Assembly: GCA_052171895.1 (NCBI GenBank)
Contig: JBQMRN010000003.1
Span: 62,001-126,000 of the forward strand
DNA: 64,000 bases
Direction of reading: 5' to 3'
DNA from: Arsenophonus sp052171895
GTDB taxonomy: Bacteria > Pseudomonadota > Gammaproteobacteria > Enterobacterales > Enterobacteriaceae
Of this stretch, positions 61,546 to 64,000 are shown piece by piece; position 1 is the first letter of the stretch, and the number at the start of each line of letters is the position of its first letter. The position numbers and the translations under genes are program-made. The notes under the pieces were generated by a model that ran no database searches, was not told where the DNA came from, and saw only the letters and a list, made by a program, of their open reading frames with translations.

Positions 61546-63441
61546 TTACACTTCAATTTCTATTGTATCGCCTTTATTTTGTAACCAATTTCGACGATCT
61601 TCTGCCCGTTTTTTCGCCAATAACATATCCATCATTGCGAGTGTTTCTTGATAATTCTCATCATTAATAATGAGCCGCACTAAGCGTCTGGTATTAGGAT
61701 CAAGTGTAGTTTCACGTAATTGAGCTGGATTCATTTCGCCTAAGCCTTTAAAACGCTGAACATTCGGTTTACCGCGCTTATAACTCAGCCGATCAAGAAC
61801 AGCGATTTTTTCAGCTTCATCGAGCGCATAAAAAACTTTTTTATTTAGATCAATACGGTATAAAGGTGGCATAGCAATATAAATATGCCCTGCTTTTACT
61901 AAAGTAGGGAAGTGACGAACAAAAAGCGCGCACAGTAATGTTGCAATATGCAGCCCATCCGAATCTGCATCGGCAAGAATACAAATCTTACCGTAACGGA
62001 GTTGCCTAAGATCATTGTTGTCTGGATCAATACCAATAGCCAGTGAGATATCATGAACTTCTTGTGAAGCTAAAACTTCATCGGAAGAAACTTCCCAAGT
62101 ATTCAGTATTTTCCCTCTTAACGGCATAATCGCTTGATATTCACGATCACGAGCCTGCTTAGCCGATCCACCAGCTGAATCTCCTTCAACTAAAAATAGC
62201 TCAGTAAAATTAAGATCCTGAGAAGTACAATCCGCTAATTTACCAGGTAATGCAGGTCCGCTGGTCAGTTTCTTGCGCACAACTTTTTTCGCTGCGCGTA
62301 GACGCCTTTGCGCACTAGAAATGGTAAGTTCCGCTAATTGTTCAGCTTCTTGAACATTTTGGTTTAACCACAAACTAAAAGCATCTTTTATTACCCCAGA
62401 AACAAACGCCGCACTCTGGCGAGAAGATAGACGTTCTTTGGTTTGGCCAGCAAATTGTGGGTCTTGCATTTTGACTGATAGAACATAAGCACAGCGTTCC
62501 CAAATATCATCACCCGTTAATTTCACACCGCGAGGAAGTAAATTACGGTATTCACAAAACTCCCTCATCACATCAAGTAAACCCTGGCGTAACCCATTAA
62601 CATGGGTACCACCTTGTGAAGTTGGAATAAGGTTAACATAACTCTCTGTTAATAGTTCTCCACCTTCCGGTAACCAAAGCAGTGCCCAATTAAGCATTTC
62701 TATTTGGCCAGTAAAATTACCAACAAAAGCTTTCTCCGGTAAAGTAACTAAACCGTTAACTGCCTCCATTAAATAGTCGGTCAAGCCATCGTTATAACGC
62801 CATGTCTGGTCAGTATTATTTATTTTATCCTTAAAGAGAATTTCAATGCCAGGGCATAGCACAGCTTTAGCTTTTAATATGTGCACTAAACGCGAAATAG
62901 AAAAACGTGGGTCATCAAAAAAATGACTATCTGGCCAAAAACGCACGCAAGTACCGCTTGTGCGTTTAGCACAACTACCAATTACTTTGAGTTCCTGAAC
63001 TTTTTCGCCATTTTCAAAAACAATTCGATATATTTGGGTATCACGACTAATAGTTACTTCAATGCGTTTTGATAACGCATTGACCACGGAAATGCCAACT
63101 CCATGTAGGCCGCCAGAAAATTGATAATTTTTATTAGAAAATTTCCCACCGGCATGTAACTGCCCTAAAATTAGCTCTACAGCCGGTACTTTCTTTTCTG
63201 GATGAATATCAACAGGCATACCTCTGCCATCATCAATCACTTCCAGAGACTGATCATCATACAAGATGACATCGATATGTTTAGCATAACCGGCAAGCGA
63301 CTCATCCACACTATTATCAATTACTTCCTGCGCTAGGTGATTTGGTCGAGAGGTATCGGTGTACATGCCTGGGCGACGACGTACAGGTTCTAAACCACTG
63401 AGGACCTCGATTGCCTCTGCATTATAATTAGATTGAATCAT
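61546..63441 (-). CDS. parE: ParE, topoisomerase IV subunit B
   Basis: ParE is the GHKL ATPase subunit of topoisomerase IV. I chose the ATG at 63441 (MIQSNYNAEAIEVLSGLEPVRRRPGM), giving 631 residues against 630 in E. coli; an in-frame start at 63477 would add 12 unconserved residues. ATPase motifs EVIDNSVDES, IDDGRGMPVD and GGLHGVGISVVNALS are present, as are the transducer QTKERLSSRQ, and Toprim motifs LVEGDSAGG and DADSDGLHI. The end RRNWLQNKGDTIEIEV is typical. It is directly followed by parC; in E. coli the two genes are several kilobases apart. Confidence 0.97.
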   Translation of the reverse strand: MIQSNYNAEAIEVLSGLEPVRRRPGMYTDTSRPNHLAQEVIDNSVDESLAGYAKHIDVILYDDQSLEVIDDGRGMPVDIHPEKKVPAVELILGQLHAGGKFSNKNYQFSGGLHGVGISVVNALSKRIEVTISRDTQIYRIVFENGEKVQELKVIGSCAKRTSGTCVRFWPDSHFFDDPRFSISRLVHILKAKAVLCPGIEILFKDKINNTDQTWRYNDGLTDYLMEAVNGLVTLPEKAFVGNFTGQIEMLNWALLWLPEGGELLTESYVNLIPTSQGGTHVNGLRQGLLDVMREFCEYRNLLPRGVKLTGDDIWERCAYVLSVKMQDPQFAGQTKERLSSRQSAAFVSGVIKDAFSLWLNQNVQEAEQLAELTISSAQRRLRAAKKVVRKKLTSGPALPGKLADCTSQDLNFTELFLVEGDSAGGSAKQARDREYQAIMPLRGKILNTWEVSSDEVLASQEVHDISLAIGIDPDNNDLRQLRYGKICILADADSDGLHIATLLCALFVRHFPTLVKAGHIYIAMPPLYRIDLNKKVFYALDEAEKIAVLDRLSYKRGKPNVQRFKGLGEMNPAQLRETTLDPNTRRLVRLIINDENYQETLAMMDMLLAKKRAEDRRNWLQNKGDTIEIEV

Positions 63442-63496
63442 ATTATTTTCTGTGGTAATTGACAATTGATTAGGCAAATAAATGCTGATAATAATA

Positions 63497-63903
63497 AGCT
63501 ATGTGAGCAAAGGTTGTTGCTTTGCTCACATAGTAATTTATAGCCACGTCTATATTTCAATTCTTCTAGTTTTAAATAATCTTCTCCAGGCCAGATAATT
63601 AAGTAAATAAACCGACCCTACACCATGGAATTTAGTCAGCTATCCTTTTAGTCAACTGATATAACTCTTGTTCACATTTTGAATGTGGAATTTTTAATAA
63701 CTTTTTAATTATCAAGCCTTATTAGGCGATGGTGACTAATTTTATGCTTGCTGGCAAAGATTTCGTAGCATTTAGCTCATCCGAGCATAAGGATAAACTC
63801 TTTATCGATGATCGGCTCAAGAAAACGCCTAACACACTCTGCATTAAACTCTCCTTGATACAGTAGAATGGATATCTACCAACAACCTATTACCAGCATA
63901 GCC
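63497..63903 (-). mobile_element. IS1595-family copy D, internally deleted
   Basis: Both family ends occur (AGCTATGTGAGCAAAGG at 63497, and CCAGCATAGCCT ending at 63903), but only about 400 bases lie between. They match the 3' third of copy B (41951-42320), joined directly to the extreme 5' end. Only part of the transposase end (- strand) remains. It is a small non-autonomous derivative or decay product next to parE. Confidence 0.8.
63499..63533. repeat. Perfect 13-bp inverted repeat at the end of IS1595 copy D
   Basis: CTATGTGAGCAAA at 63499-63511 is the exact reverse complement of TTTGCTCACATAG at 63521-63533. In copies B and C the inner arm reads differently, so only copy D has the perfect form. 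It lies 58 bases upstream of the parE start, on its leader side. Confidence 0.9.
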
Positions 63904-63948
63904 TGATAATAACAGTTATTAGCTATTTTGGATAATTTTTTAGTTATT

Positions 63949-63978
63949 TTGTTTTGCAAAAGCTAAAAAACGTATAAT
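63949..63978 (+). promoter_or_regulatory. Probable promoter of a gene starting beyond the window
   Basis: TATAAT at 63973-63978 is a perfect -10 hexamer, with TTGTTT at 63949-63954 as a -35 at 18-base spacing. An AGGAG at 63989-63993 follows, so a start codon would be expected at about 64000-64003. This is the divergent neighbour of parE. In E. coli tolC is divergent from the operon ending with parE, but the identity here cannot be seen. Confidence 0.5.
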
Positions 63979-64000
63979 TTGTAGAAATAGGAGTCAAATC

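Noticed and set aside
1..64000. CRISPR arrays, tRNA and rRNA genes, prophage
   Set aside because: I looked for regularly spaced repeats, tRNA T-loop signatures with acceptor pairing, and phage structural genes, and saw none. The repeats present are IS copies or single palindromes.

Overview
The window is AT-rich DNA from a gammaproteobacterium of the Enterobacterales type. The predicted proteins follow the Escherichia coli proteins almost residue for residue over their whole length. About a third of the window consists of dead insertion sequences and many ordinary genes are broken, which is typical of a bacterium that recently became restricted to a host, such as an insect symbiont. An Arsenophonus-like (Morganellaceae) relative is my best guess, but nothing here proves the genus.

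1-16.7 kb is an intact division and cell wall (dcw) cluster on the + strand: rsmH (3' end), ftsL, ftsI, murE, murF, mraY, murD, ftsW, murG, murC, ddlB, ftsQ, ftsA, ftsZ and lpxC. Many neighbours overlap by 1-14 bases, so it reads as one long co-transcribed block. It makes the UDP-MurNAc-pentapeptide precursor (MurC, MurD, MurE, MurF, Ddl), the lipid-linked precursors (MraY, MurG) and the divisome (FtsL, FtsI, FtsW, FtsQ, FtsA, FtsZ). LpxC commits to lipid A. A DUF721/DciA-type gene lies between lpxC and secA on the - strand, and secA is complete at 18.0-20.7 kb. No secM leader gene is recognisable.

20.8-58.2 kb is an eroded region. Intact genes stand as islands: htpX, a ychE/marC-family gene, xthA, sppA and fpr. 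Between them lie pseudogenes of selD, topB, a LysR-type regulator, hemH, a DUF805 gene, emrD and ftsP, together with fossil insertion sequences. I count nine IS256-family copies, three IS91-family copies (each inserted inside an IS256 copy), four IS1595-family copies and two IS481-family copies. None has an open transposase. The selD-topB-sppA-xthA group matches one neighbourhood of the E. coli chromosome.

58.4-63.5 kb carries plsC, parC and parE on the - strand, all intact, encoding the lysophosphatidate acyltransferase and both topoisomerase IV subunits. The window ends with a deleted IS1595 remnant followed by a promoter and Shine-Dalgarno sequence that point to a gene beginning at or just after base 64000.

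I found no CRISPR array, tRNA, rRNA, phage or clear new system. The most unusual signals are the repeated nesting of IS91 in IS256 with GAAC-type target sites, near-perfect long palindromes in otherwise decayed DNA, and tryptophan codons that have become TAG in several pseudogenes.
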